A stretch of 64,000 nt of DNA from Emmonsiellopsis sp. PD_33 (lineage: Eukaryota > Ascomycota > Eurotiomycetes > Onygenales > Ajellomycetaceae). Where the stretch lies: NCBI GenBank assembly GCA_032988165.1, contig JANTQF010000053.1, positions 62,001 to 126,000 of the forward strand. The letters are read 5' to 3'. Made by a program: the position numbers and the translations under genes. Positions 28,601-39,142 of this stretch are shown piece by piece. How positions within the stretch are numbered: position 1 is the first letter of the stretch; every line of letters begins with the position of its first letter. Under the pieces are notes generated by a model. The model searched no databases. It was given only the letters and a program-made list of their open reading frames with translations, and was not told the DNA's origin.

Positions 28601-28990
28601 AGAATCTTAGTCTAAGTGTCACCCAAATTAATGTCTTAAAACAGTTAAATGCCATAGTAACATTAAATCTCATTATCTATTCTAAGAAAACACTTCTTAT
28701 TTACTTATCTTTTAGAATTTCTCTGATACCTACACATTCTATCTCTTCTGATCTAAGTCCATTAAGATGTTCTATTAGTATTCAAAACTCTCAAACCCCT
28801 ATCTGCACTCTAGCCCCTAATAGTGACATCAGCAATTCTGGCTCTAAGATAGATTTATTAATATCAGATTTGTCCTTACCTTTCCTCTTAGTTTTAAGTC
28901 CCTTCTTAGGCTTCTCCTGCTGCTGCCACTCTTTATTAGTCCCAAGTGACAGTGAACCTCCTCCAGCTAAAAGGGCAAAATTAGTATGAA
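25620..28990 (+). pseudogene. SNF2-family helicase relic (RIP-degraded)
   Basis: A plus-strand frame of about 1,000 codons, broken mainly by TAA/TAG, preserves SNF2/SF2 helicase order. Motif II-like 'IILMNKSHTVKN' lies at about 27,125-27,160, where DE has become NK through G-to-A. Motif III-like 'LFITSTLIFN' is at about 27,211-27,240. Motif V-like 'VLILGYRISTIDFN' is at about 28,190-28,232. Motif VI-like 'ALQALHYIHYINQ' is at about 28,292-28,330, with Arg changed to His/Tyr. A Lys/Arg-rich tail ('PPPAKRAK') lies near 28,960. SNF2 proteins are ATP-dependent DNA translocases; this copy cannot be functional. Its place beside the Plavaka relic and among the shared palindromes suggests, but does not prove, that it was transposon cargo. 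Confidence 0.65.
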
Positions 28991-29989
28991 ATGATTCAAT
29001 AGGTAGTTTACCTACTTATTCTATCTGCTACAATTCAACCCACTCATCTCATCAGAAGTCTAACTAAGTTGCTGGCCAAGTTCAACCTACTTCTATTATA
29101 ATTTTACTAGATTTAAGCTGAGCTTTCTTTACTACATTGTCTGTCTTCTTTTTTTTAGAAATAGTTCTTTGTGCACTTTTCCTAGTCAGTTTGTTATGTA
29201 AAAGAAGTAGCTTTAATTTTCAAATTATTTAAAAGTATTTCTATAGGTACTCAGTAATTACTGTTAGGCTTAAGTCAAGCTTCATTGCTATAACATTCTC
29301 CCCTACCTGTCTTACAAGTTGTTTCTTCTGGCACTTTAGCTAATTACTAGTGGTTTGTCTTTACTTTTCAAATTATTTAAAAGTGTGACCACACATACTT
29401 AGCTTAAGTTAAGTTCTATCCACACATCAACCCCTCTGCCTCTATTTTTCTGATGTCATTGATAGTATTCAATCTAGTTAGTATGTTAAGAATTCATTCC
29501 CAGGTGATTTAATTTATGCATTCAGATTTGCAACTCTATGTCCTCAATAGGAAATAAAAATACATCTATCATACTATCTAGCCTTCATGATCAACATCAA
29601 ATACTAACCCTCTAACTATGAAGAACTCTACCTATATGTGTGCCTGTTTATACTATTAAAAACCTATTAACAGCTAGAGCAGCCTGAGTCATCACCAACA
29701 GAAATGTACAGCAGCAATCTAAATATAATAAAAAGCATCAGAAATAATGTTAACTATCAGTATATCTACTGCTCATTTACTTGCACCCATTTAATTTCTC
29801 ACTAAACATGCTCTTATGGCTCTACCATCCAATGGACTACTACTGGCATCCAGGGCAGATAGAGTAGACTTAGACCTAGTTGAGACTTTTAGTACTATCA
29901 TATTCAACTTGGACCCTATGAATATGAAACTAACTTTAGAAAACCCTGATATAGATATTACTAGATTATTAGCTTAAGCTAAGCTCTGT

Positions 29990-32470
29990 GCTCTCCTTCT
30001 GATGGTAGGTTTATCTAAGTTCCTATTAGAGATAATACTAACTAATAGTATCTATCTACTAGAAATAAGATATAAATGCAGAGGCAGCTTTCTTTATTTC
30101 TTTATCATTATTATGAGCCATGCAAATCTCAGTTTCAAATGCCTATATTATTACATATGAATCTCTCTTAAAATAACTAGCTGATAGCTCAGTTTCTAGT
30201 TATTTTAATGTGATGTTTAATACCTCTATCAGAATAACAACAGCCCAGTATGAGAGCTTTAAAAGTGAGATGGAATATAGTATTATATAGTTCTTTCTGA
30301 ACAATGAACTTTCAAGTGGGGCTATCAATTAATTTCTCACATTACTCTATCTTTACATTATCACTGATGGACTTTCTTTCCATACTGCTCAATAGTTCTA
30401 TAATATCATCAATAGGGGCTTAACAACTAATAATGTATAAAGTAATGAATTTATTAACACTTTAATTTCTGTAACATCCACTAATGGAATCATAATCAAA
30501 GCCACTTTCTCTCATCAGAGAGTAGATAATATTATTCACCAATTACTTGAACATCTTTCATTCAAGGATGTCCTACAATATGGACCTATATGACAGTTCT
30601 TGGAGTTGAATCAATGAATATATACTGAGATACATATAGCTAACTAATAGTAAGATATATAATGAAAACTTCCAGCCTCTTCCACACTAGTTTCATTGAT
30701 CTTTGCATCTGATAAGATACAGCTCTTCATGCATCATAGGGACTAGGTATCTTAGCCTATTTACTTTACTATTAGAAATCTTCCACATAAGATTCATCAT
30801 GCATAAAAGATAATCAGTCTTCAGAAGATCACCTATCTTCCTATTATTAAGAAGATTGATCATATCATAAAGACCAGGCTTTATCATACTTGTATGGCTG
30901 AGATACTTAAATATAAGTCTTACTACTAATATCCCACTGGCAGGTACTAACAATGCTGTAGCTATTAAGGCCTTAAGTACAACTAGCATGTTTGTTAAAT
31001 GTGCTGATAGTTATGTTTGATACTACTTTCTAGTATTAGCTAGATTCATAACTGACTATAAAGAGCAAGTCTTAATTATTAGTATAAAAAACAACAGATA
31101 CTATTCAATCTGTCTTATTCTCTCTTCAGAGTGTCAAGATCTATTAAAGGTCTTTCCAATATATATATATAGGTAAATGTAGGATCAGATTCAGCAGTAG
31201 TGAGATGATCCTTTATTCATTGATTCTGATATAACAGTTCATGACATTAACTTCTTTGCCTGGTGCCACCCATAAATTAATATCCATGAAGTGATGATGA
31301 TTGATATTCTCTACTAGTTACTTAAGAGTATAGTTCAATATCTAGTTGAATGGCTTCAGGAAATGATGATAAACCTTATCAAACCTATATAATAAATTAA
31401 GAATTAGAAAGCTCTATTAATATTTCAAGTAGATAGAACTAAACAGCTTGATGACTAATTTAATCATATTTCTTACTATTCAGATCTTTAGTATTTTATC
31501 AACTTTAGCTACTTTAAATAGTGGTCTGAGTTACAGTGCAAGGCTCTATCATAATAGTTAATCTCAGTTATTATCTCTTTATTGCTCCATTATTTGCAAC
31601 CTACCCTCCTATATGCCTGTGCTGTAGTTGACTTTCTATTCTATGCATAGTATTACTTCTATGATAATAAAACCCTGAAGTACTTGAAGAACATCTTGAA
31701 ATGAATTGATACTCTCAAATGAGCATTTCATTATTATTATATATCTCATAAGAAATGTCACTTATATAAAGTTAGTCACTTTAACTTTATAAAATTCTAT
31801 GTTCTTATTCACTATGTTAAGTTCATTCATAAATATAGAACTCTGGATGGCTTCAATACTGAGCACAGTAAGACTAGCTATAAATGCCATGTAAAGGTCT
31901 ATTATCATAATATTAATAAATGTGTTGGTAATAAATAGCAGCTGATCAAACACAGTTAGTAGTATATATATATATTAGAGTTAGAGAACATATTACTTCA
32001 TGCTAATATCATCAGCTCAAGTATACTTATAGCTGAAGATCAACTTGGAATAAAGCTTATTACTACATTAATAACTATAAACTTGCAGAAAATATTATAA
32101 CATTCATTAGAAGTAGATCACTACTAATCACTAGCATATCATATCATAATAGTGAGAGAGGTAGTCAAGAGACTGGGTCATCTCAAGAAGGTTTTTCTAA
32201 ATATATTATCAGTTTATATTGCAGATAGGCATTTTCAGCTTACTAGTATGAAGAACTAACATCCCACATTGCAATTAATGCTTGACTATCACATATAGGT
32301 ACATGAATTGATTATTATATGGAAATGAGATGGGTGAGATCCATCTGACACAAATCACTTTATTAAGGAGAAGATTCAATGCACATCTGTATAGCAAGGG
32401 GTACTTGGCAGGTAGCAGCAAGACTATGTCTGGTTGACTGATGAAAAGGCTGATAATAGAAATAAGATAA
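29990..32470 (+). mobile_element. Plavaka-type (CACTA-related) transposase relic
   Basis: The plus strand from about 30,703 reads 'FASDKIQLFMHH', then with stops 'PIYFTIRNLPHKIHH', then 'YLPIIKKIDHII' and 'RLYHTCMAEILK'. This is the order of the Plavaka signature (DKTQLT..., VYLTIGNLPK.IRR, LLGYLP, F..CM). Downstream, 'VVDFLFYA' stop 'YYFYDNKTLK' (about 31,626-31,685), 'FYVLIHYVKFIHK' (about 31,793-31,832) and 'DGFNTEHSK' (about 31,845-31,870) match the conserved C-terminal block (DF.YYAQ, KFH.L.HY, DG.NTE..E). Q-to-stop and R-to-H/K/C changes are throughout. The limits of the element were not established. Confidence 0.75.
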
Positions 32471-33090
32471 GAAATATATCTTTTTAAGGGCAGATGGTTA
32501 GCTAGCTCTTACTGATATCAACTATAATTAACCCTGATGTTTGAGTGAAGAAGGATAGAAGGATCCCCAATCAAAATAGAAATACATGCTATACTAAGGC
32601 ACTTATTGATATCCTCTGACTGTGTTCTAGGAAGCCACATGATGTCCATGGCATATATGAAGTAGAGATATATATAGACTTAGAGCTCAATTCATCAGAT
32701 AATAATTTAGATTACCTATAGAAATATTATTTCTATTCAGTGAAGACTATACAGTAAGATGCTCACCTTATTTCAATATAACTTAATAATATACATGTAA
32801 GATTCTCTACCAAATAATTCTACATTAATAATTATATTAACTGGAACTAATATAACAGTTTGTATAGTAAAATATGATTAGAAGATGAACTTCAGGCAGT
32901 AAATAAATAGTCAACTTAGTTAAAAGTTAGTATCAGAGAGGAAGTGGAGAATGAAGAGAGCAACATGAATGAAAAGAATGAGAAGGATAATAACTTAAAT
33001 AAAGATAATATTTTAGATGAATTGAATGGTGACTTAAACAGCAATTTGATAGATTCAGATGATAAATAATAAGAAGTTATGAGAAGAATA

Positions 33091-33275
33091 TTTCTCAGCT
33101 TAAGCTAGCAGGCAGGAAAGGAACACATTCTTTAGCTTAAGCTGAGCAGGACAGCCTAGCTTAAGCTGAGGAATGTACTCCTCTCAATTAATATGCAGAT
33201 TAAAGTATTATTCAAGCACTCTGCTGACTTAAGTCAAGAAATGTGTTCCTTTTCTGCCTATTAGCTTAAACTGAA
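33091..33275. repeat. Inverted-repeat structure built on the 16-bp palindrome
   Basis: The left arm (33,094-33,146) consists of palindrome, 'aggcaggaaaggaacacatt', palindrome. The right arm (33,223-33,275) is its near reverse complement: palindrome, 'aaatgtgttccttttctgcc', palindrome. The arms are separated by about 75 bp, which hold a fifth palindrome at 33,165. It lies just beyond the Plavaka relic, where subterminal repeats would be expected. Confidence 0.65.
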
Positions 33276-35450
33276 GAATGTGCTATTATTTAAGTTATAA
33301 TGCATACTAGTATTTATTTAGGCAGATCAATAAAAAAAAATAAGTAGCCACACACTTGGGTTTGAACTCAGGCTGTTACCTTAAGAGGTGATTGAATCAT
33401 ATAACTTCTATATTTATATAGATTAGTTAACTACTAGAATTAATGAATTCATAAGAATGATTCTAATAGATTAATTATGTAAGTATCTATACATCTATTA
33501 TTATTTAGCATTATTTATTCAGATAGTTTATTTTTCAATTAAAACACATTAAATCTTGATAATATGATGTGATCCCATTGTGAAATACATCACAAGTTCT
33601 ATTAAAAAGCTAACACATGCTAAATATACAGGTTTCAGTGGCAGGATTATGTGGCTGTGGTGTGGTGACATGCTTAGTTATAGGTGTAATAAAATATATA
33701 TATAATTTATATTCTCTACTAGTAACTAATATTTACTACTATCACAGCAATATCACATCAATCAGTTTGCATAACACCCACTAGCAGATGGCAACTTAAA
33801 TAAAGTCACAAAAGCTAGCTATAAAAATATACTTTAAGATCATACTAACATCATCATTCTTATTAGTATCAAATTGATTACACTGAGAAGAAAAATAACT
33901 TTTTACTGTGCAGAATATAACAGCTCAGGGTTCAAACTCAGCTAAGTGCAGTATGAATTTTATATTTTATTTGATAGTAGTAGTACCAACTCTCTACTGA
34001 TAAGATAGTCTGACTTAAGCTGAGAGATGTGGTTTAAGTCCCCATGCTACATATAGTAAGATTAATATTTCTTTAACTCAGATACATTAGAACTGCTAAG
34101 TCAAGGAGAGCCATTATCTATAGAAAACATCATTAATTATGTGATGCACTGTAATTATAAGTTTCAGTGAAAACAAATGAGTTTAAAAGTAGATAATAAG
34201 AGATAGGGTAGAACTTAGAGGGTCTGCAGATACATTACTATCATATATTTACTATTAATATAATTTAACATTCATTATACCTTCAAATATTACTACTATT
34301 TTTTGTAGATGTATATAAGTTGAGCATCCATTTCATTCTTACTATATAATTAAATAGCATGATGTCACAGAGCATACTATATGAGTAGACAGTGCCTAAG
34401 GTTAAGACATTCTTAAAGATTAATAGTGTAGCATATCATAATATATGTACATTATTGGAGAGGGGAATGGCAAGATATGAGCTTCTGGGTTTGAATTTAT
34501 GAAGAAAGCAAAGTAAGGGGAAACTGTCACTGATGTTCAAGTATGTGTATGAGAGTTACTCTCAGATATTCTAAAATATTCTATTAGTAGCTAGGGATAA
34601 TTATCTGGATGTCATAACCTAATAGTGCAAGAATAACTAGAGACAATATAAGTTATAAAGGAATAAGAGGTTGCTTGACAGCACTATAACTGTTAATAAA
34701 AGTAATGATTGCATGTCAGTGGATAGTTAATCAGAGGATTAAAACAGCATTATCAACCTTTAAAGATAAGAGGAGAACTTAAAGGAGAGAGTTCTAATAA
34801 GATAATATATCTAGCAGGTAATAATACACAATTTTGAAACAGGTTTGATAGTAATATGTCTAGTGGACAATTTAATACTAGATATAGATAGTAAGAAGAC
34901 TTAGAAAGAAAATAATTTAGACTGTGTACTATTAAGCCTTCTTTATAAACTTATTGAAAAGAAGCTTTTAATAATCTATAATTAGTATAAAATATAATAT
35001 CTGGGCTTCAGTCAGTTTGATCCAGTACAGATATGCAGTAAACATTCTTTTCAAATAATAATAAAAAAGATGGATGCTCATGACTGGGAATAATATAAGT
35101 TCTATGTTACTAATAAGGTAGAATAAATTATCTTAAAGCTGGGTTTTTAGGTATGTATACTGCAATTTATTATTAATAGTCACTAGTTGAAGAAGACTAA
35201 CTTGAATATACTAGTAAAAAGAGGTACTTCTATCTATTACTAATTAGTAGATGAGGTATTATGTGTGGTTCTTTATTTATCTTCTCACTTACTTGAATAT
35301 AAACTTTACTCTACAGATAAAGTTCATTAGTACTTCTCACACCTAAATTCTTCTTTTATATTTACTGTTGCACCCAACTGAACATCAATATCATGTAAGA
35401 ATCTTAGATACTAGTGAGTATGAACTTCTTACTCAGTTCTGTGTACAGTA
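33276..35450. other. Degraded repeat DNA without recognisable gene
   Basis: AT-rich and CpG-free. Several phrases look like decayed T-arms of tRNA genes (for example 'gggtttgaactcagg' near 33,358 and 'agggttcaaactcagc' near 33,927), but no clover-leaf could be folded. No protein family is recognised, including an open plus-strand run near 35,060-35,340. Confidence 0.4.
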
Positions 35451-35601
35451 CTTAGCTTAAGTCTAGTTCTAACTTAAGCTAAGGACTCTATACTTAAAAT
35501 TTACTAATTAAAATATAATAGACACTTACTACAATAAATTCTTATTTCATAGTTACATCATTTAGTCTTATATGAGTCTCAACTACACCCTCATGTTCTC
35601 T

Positions 35602-35692
35602 ACAGTTCTCAGCTTAAGCTAGAGCTGAGCTTAAGCTGAGTATTATTTGTCTAGATATTACTATATTAGCTCTAGTTTAAGCTGAGAACTGT
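35602..35692. repeat. 25-bp inverted repeat with palindrome cores
   Basis: The left arm 35,602-35,626 and right arm 35,668-35,692 are reverse complements at 24 of 25 positions; the single difference is a C/T transition. Each arm contains a copy of the dispersed palindrome, and a third copy lies between them at 35,625. Confidence 0.75.
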
Positions 35693-36200
35693 CTACCACA
35701 ACATACTAAATATAAGATAATAGGTTTTAAATAAGAGTAAAATAGCTTCATAACACTGAAAACACCCTAAAGTGAATACAGCTAGTGCCCAGAGGAATAG
35801 TTCTCAAGCTAGTTAGAGAATAATAGTATCTTCATCCTCTCATAGAGAAATTAATCATAATCAAAACATTATAAAGAATTAGTTAGCATTATTATCATTA
35901 GAACCTTTTAATATAAGTTTAAGTCAATAGGATAGATCTCAGCAGCCTAGCAAACAAATTAATTAGAGATATAGTTTACAGCCTATTTAGAGAATGCTAG
36001 CATCTTCCCCTCCTCAGCTCAATCAACAAATTGATTCCCAAAGTAATACCATTAACTTAGATCTATTAGAGGTTTAGGTTGATTATTTCAATATATTCTT
36101 TTAATACTATATTAATCTTTATTAACATTTAAATGTTTAGAAATCATCAGTGAGACATCTACAAGTATTATAACTAATAATAAGTAATAGTAGCTTTCTA
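35693..36200. other. Degraded repeat DNA
   Basis: No gene, RNA or clear repeat is recognised. The composition is the same as the surrounding CpG-free block. Confidence 0.4.
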
Positions 36201-38035
36201 TTCATAGATGTCTGAGTTCATTAACCATCAACAAAATTATTTAGTGTAGAGCTTCAAAAGTTATAAGAGCTATAATACTGAGATTAATGTAAAGAGGTTT
36301 CATAAGTTGGAATGATAGACTCATTATAATAATACAGTAAGTATGATTTATTTTTCTGCCTTTCTTAGCTATGTAATAAATACTAACTATTATAAACTAC
36401 TGAGTAGGATCTTTCTGATGACAATTTTAACCTAACTGTGGAGAGAGATTGGAAGAGGTGCAGGACTGATGGTACCCTAACCCTAGGTACCTTTAAGAAT
36501 GGAATTAATGATTTAAAAAGTAAGGATAGATTAGATCTTAATCTAGCTTCAAAATCATACTATAAAGTTACAGGTAATAATATTATTCAGAACTTAAGGT
36601 GAATAGAGATTACAAGACAGAGTAAGGTAGATTATTCAGTAACAAATAGAAGGATTTTAAACATGGTAAAGAACCTCTTAGTTATATAACTATTTACTGG
36701 GGTTAACTGAGAATACAAGATTGATACACATCTAATATTATAGCTATTAATAGTTGGTAAGAATCATATGAATCACCTCATTATGAGTACTTGGCTATTC
36801 ACTAGGGATCATAATAATTAGAATAAAAGTAAGTTTGAGTTAGAGCTTGATAATGAGGATAATGTATCTAAGATCCCATCACCAGAAGAGGTAAGAGAGA
36901 TATATATATAATACTCTAAATTGAAGTTTTTTAGTATAAATAGAAGGCTATCTAACATGCAACAGATTATTAATGATATAGGTACCTAATGAGATCATTT
37001 TAATACTAAATTTTGAAAGGTAGTAGATGCATATCACTTTACTGAACTAAATAATCTAAGAGGACAGATTACACAGTTATTAAGAGATGATAACTTTATA
37101 GTGATATCTAGGGAAGAGAAGGTATGTATCATACTAGTAGAGCTTGAGGTTATGAATGCTTGAACTAACTTAATAGCATATAGAATGTAAAGGATCATTT
37201 TCTGTCTAATATTATTATATGAGGTATAGTCAAGTATTTCTTTGGCTAGAGAGCATTTAGGCTGAGTATTAACACTCTGATAGTAAAGTAATTTAATTTA
37301 ATTCTAGTCAGAGTAGTGGTAGTAGTGGCAGGTGGAATATACCATGTAATAATAGAGTATAAAGAGATAGAAATACATAAGGTATTTAAGATGGAGGCTT
37401 TTCAGAATGAGCATAAGATGTTATTTACTAAATATAATATCAATTAGTGCTAACATGTAATGTAGGGATATACAAATAAATGTATAATATATAGTGTAAA
37501 TAGAGAAAGCTGCAGAAGATGAAGGTTGCAGAGATCTTATAGAAGAAAGTAATAAAGATAGTAGAAAGAGAAATAATAGTTGAGGAGAAAAAGACACAGT
37601 TTATTAAAAGTGCTTTTATTAATTTAATTGAAGATCTTGAGGATATTAAGTAGTAGTAGTTATTATATTTGTAGGTCACAAATATTAATCATATTAATAT
37701 AACTATAAGTTTACTATTCTTAGCTTAAGCTGAGAAGAGTATAATAATACAGTATTAACTATCTTTAACTTAAGCTAAGAAGAGTGTGTATTAACTGTTC
37801 TTAGCTTAAGCTAAGGATAGTATGTCAATTGAGGAGAAAGTATCAATTAAGAATATTATACTAATTAAGGTTAATATGTTAATCAAGAAAAGTATGCTAA
37901 TTCAGAATAGTATGCTAATTGAGGAAAGTGTGTCAATTAAAGATAGTGTATAAATTAAAGATGATGTGTTAATGAAGGATAGTATGTCAATCAAGGAAAT
38001 TATATTAATTAGAGGATGTATTTAATGAAGATAGT
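36200..38035 (+). pseudogene. Degraded unidentified ORF relic with a repetitive C-terminus
   Basis: The plus strand from about 36,211 ('MSEFINHQQNYLV') can be followed through several frames with many stops, including an open run 'VVDAYHFTELNNLRGQITQL' near 37,022-37,080. It runs on toward the 18-bp minisatellite, which also reads in frame as a hexapeptide repeat. The family is not recognised. It may be a further gene of the same large element, since palindrome copies at 37,719-37,815 interrupt it. Confidence 0.35.
37819..38030. repeat. 18-bp minisatellite, about 12 degenerate copies
   Basis: Units such as 'agtatgctaattgaggaa', 'agtgtgtcaattaaagat', 'agtgtataaattaaagat' and 'agtatgtcaatcaaggaa' follow each other with an 18-bp period. 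Most differences are transitions. Read on the plus strand the units keep one frame and encode a hexapeptide of the form S-(M/V)-(S/L)-I-(E/K)-(D/E/N). Confidence 0.8.
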
Positions 38036-39142
38036 TAATTTTGAATAGCATATTATATTATGAATTATAGAACATATAGATATATTATAAGATTTAAAAA
38101 TAATAGCTGATACATACTAGGTATAATTCATAGTATTTTGAAGATATATGAAGTTTGCAGAAATGCCTAGTCTCTAGCTTGCATAGACTATAAGATTAAT
38201 ATACAGATCAGAGAGATAAGCTAAGCTACTAAGTCTTACTCAAGCTGCTAAGCTGCTCAGCCTGCTCCTAGCTAGCCCCTAACTCAGAAATAAATTGCCA
38301 ATGAATAGAGCCTGATAATCATATTCCACCAATTTTTTAGGTTATCTAATGTGTGATTGGGATGCTCCATTGATTCAAAAAGGATAATTCTTAATTATAT
38401 AGTGAACTGTAGACTTTAGAACCTCTAACTCAGTAGAGATTCAATGATAATCCCATTCAGCCTTGTGGTATCCAATAATTTCACCATAGATATGGGGAGA
38501 TAACTCTTTTCCACTCCTGTTCCCAGAAATTTCATGTAAAATAATGTGTGGTGGCATGAGTAATCACAAAAAGAGAGTGGAGGGTTGGTTTGTTGATACA
38601 TTTTTGGAAGTACAGAATTGGTGGGGGGTGCTAATATTTTTGATTAGTCACTGTAGTATTTATGGATGAGATGAGGACAAGAAAAGGAAAAGAACCCCCC
38701 CAAAAAGAAGTTCCCATAATCCAGCCCAACCAGCAACCATCAACCACTCCACGGCCAAAAACCAACACCCGAAACCCAGCCAAGAAATAATCGACGCGCG
38801 TTAATCTATCCCAATCCCCCGTCTTAAACCTTTGGGGAGGGGGGAAAGGAAGAGGGGTAAGGAGGTTCATTATTTTATATTTTTTTTGTTCAAAAGTGCG
38901 AGCAAAACATCTATATATATGGTGCAGGATGCCCACAATGATGGTTTGAGACGGTAGCTATGAGTGTTTTCCCTTCTGTCCTCGCTTTGGAGAATGTTTA
39001 TGTGTAAGAAGGAGGAGGAGGAGGAGGAGGAGGTAACTAGTTGGTCTGTTACCACGGTGTGAAAAAAGGGAAAGCAGGTAGTATGTATGTAGTTATGGAT
39101 TGGGAATCTTTCTTAAATTTATTTCTGCATTAATAAAATCGA
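38036..39142. other. Boundary from CpG-free repeat to gene-rich DNA
   Basis: AT-rich, CpG-free sequence continues to 38,751; the first CpG is at 38,752 and several follow by 38,800 ('tcgacgcgcg'). The right part is the 3' flank of the minus-strand WD40 gene. A (GGA)n-like tract lies at 39,010-39,032. A 101-codon minus-strand open frame at 38,631-38,936 crosses the boundary and has no coding character that I can see. Confidence 0.6.

Larger units (their letters stand above)
22965..37815. repeat. Dispersed 16-bp palindrome family (CTCAGCTTAAGCTGAG-like)
   Basis: The perfect palindrome CTCAGCTTAAGCTGAG occurs at 22,965. Variants, mostly C-to-T in the left arm and G-to-A in the right arm, start at 24,725; 25,257; 25,359; 26,974; 28,465; 29,107; 29,264; 29,398; 29,968; 33,094; 33,131; 33,165; 33,223; 33,260; 34,009; 35,451; 35,468; 35,608; 35,625; 35,671; 37,719; 37,764 and 37,800. 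The 10-bp core AGCTTAAGCT is itself self-complementary. I noticed no good copy left of 22.9 kb (one weak match near 8,883) and none in the gene-rich half. Dense, palindromic, clustered copies resemble the subterminal repeats of CACTA-superfamily transposons; that link is inference. Confidence 0.75.
1..38751. repeat. CpG-free, RIP-degraded AT-rich repeat block
   Basis: I found no CG dinucleotide by eye from the left edge to position 38,752, where 'ccacggcc' gives the first one; CpGs are frequent from there on. CpA and TpG remain common, so CpG seems to have been the preferred target. All recognisable coding relics inside carry many TAA/TAG codons at former CAA/CAG/TGG positions and lack CGN arginine codons. 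This is the known outcome of repeat-induced point mutation or of deamination of methylated CpG in ascomycete repeats. No intact gene was found. The block could be an AT isochore, a pericentromere or a subtelomere; nothing seen here decides between them. Confidence 0.9.

Noticed and set aside
33340..34500. Phrases resembling tRNA T-arms near 33,358, 33,927, 34,034 and 34,485
   Set aside because: No complete clover-leaf could be folded and the A-box regions do not fit; they may be decayed tRNA-derived repeats, but I cannot support a tRNA or SINE call.
22965..37815. CRISPR-like array reading of the recurring palindrome
   Set aside because: Spacing is irregular (tens of bp to kilobases), the sequence is a fungal nuclear repeat region, and CRISPR arrays do not occur there.
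38631..38936. 101-codon minus-strand open frame at the repeat/gene boundary
   Set aside because: It spans the composition boundary and its product shows no family features.
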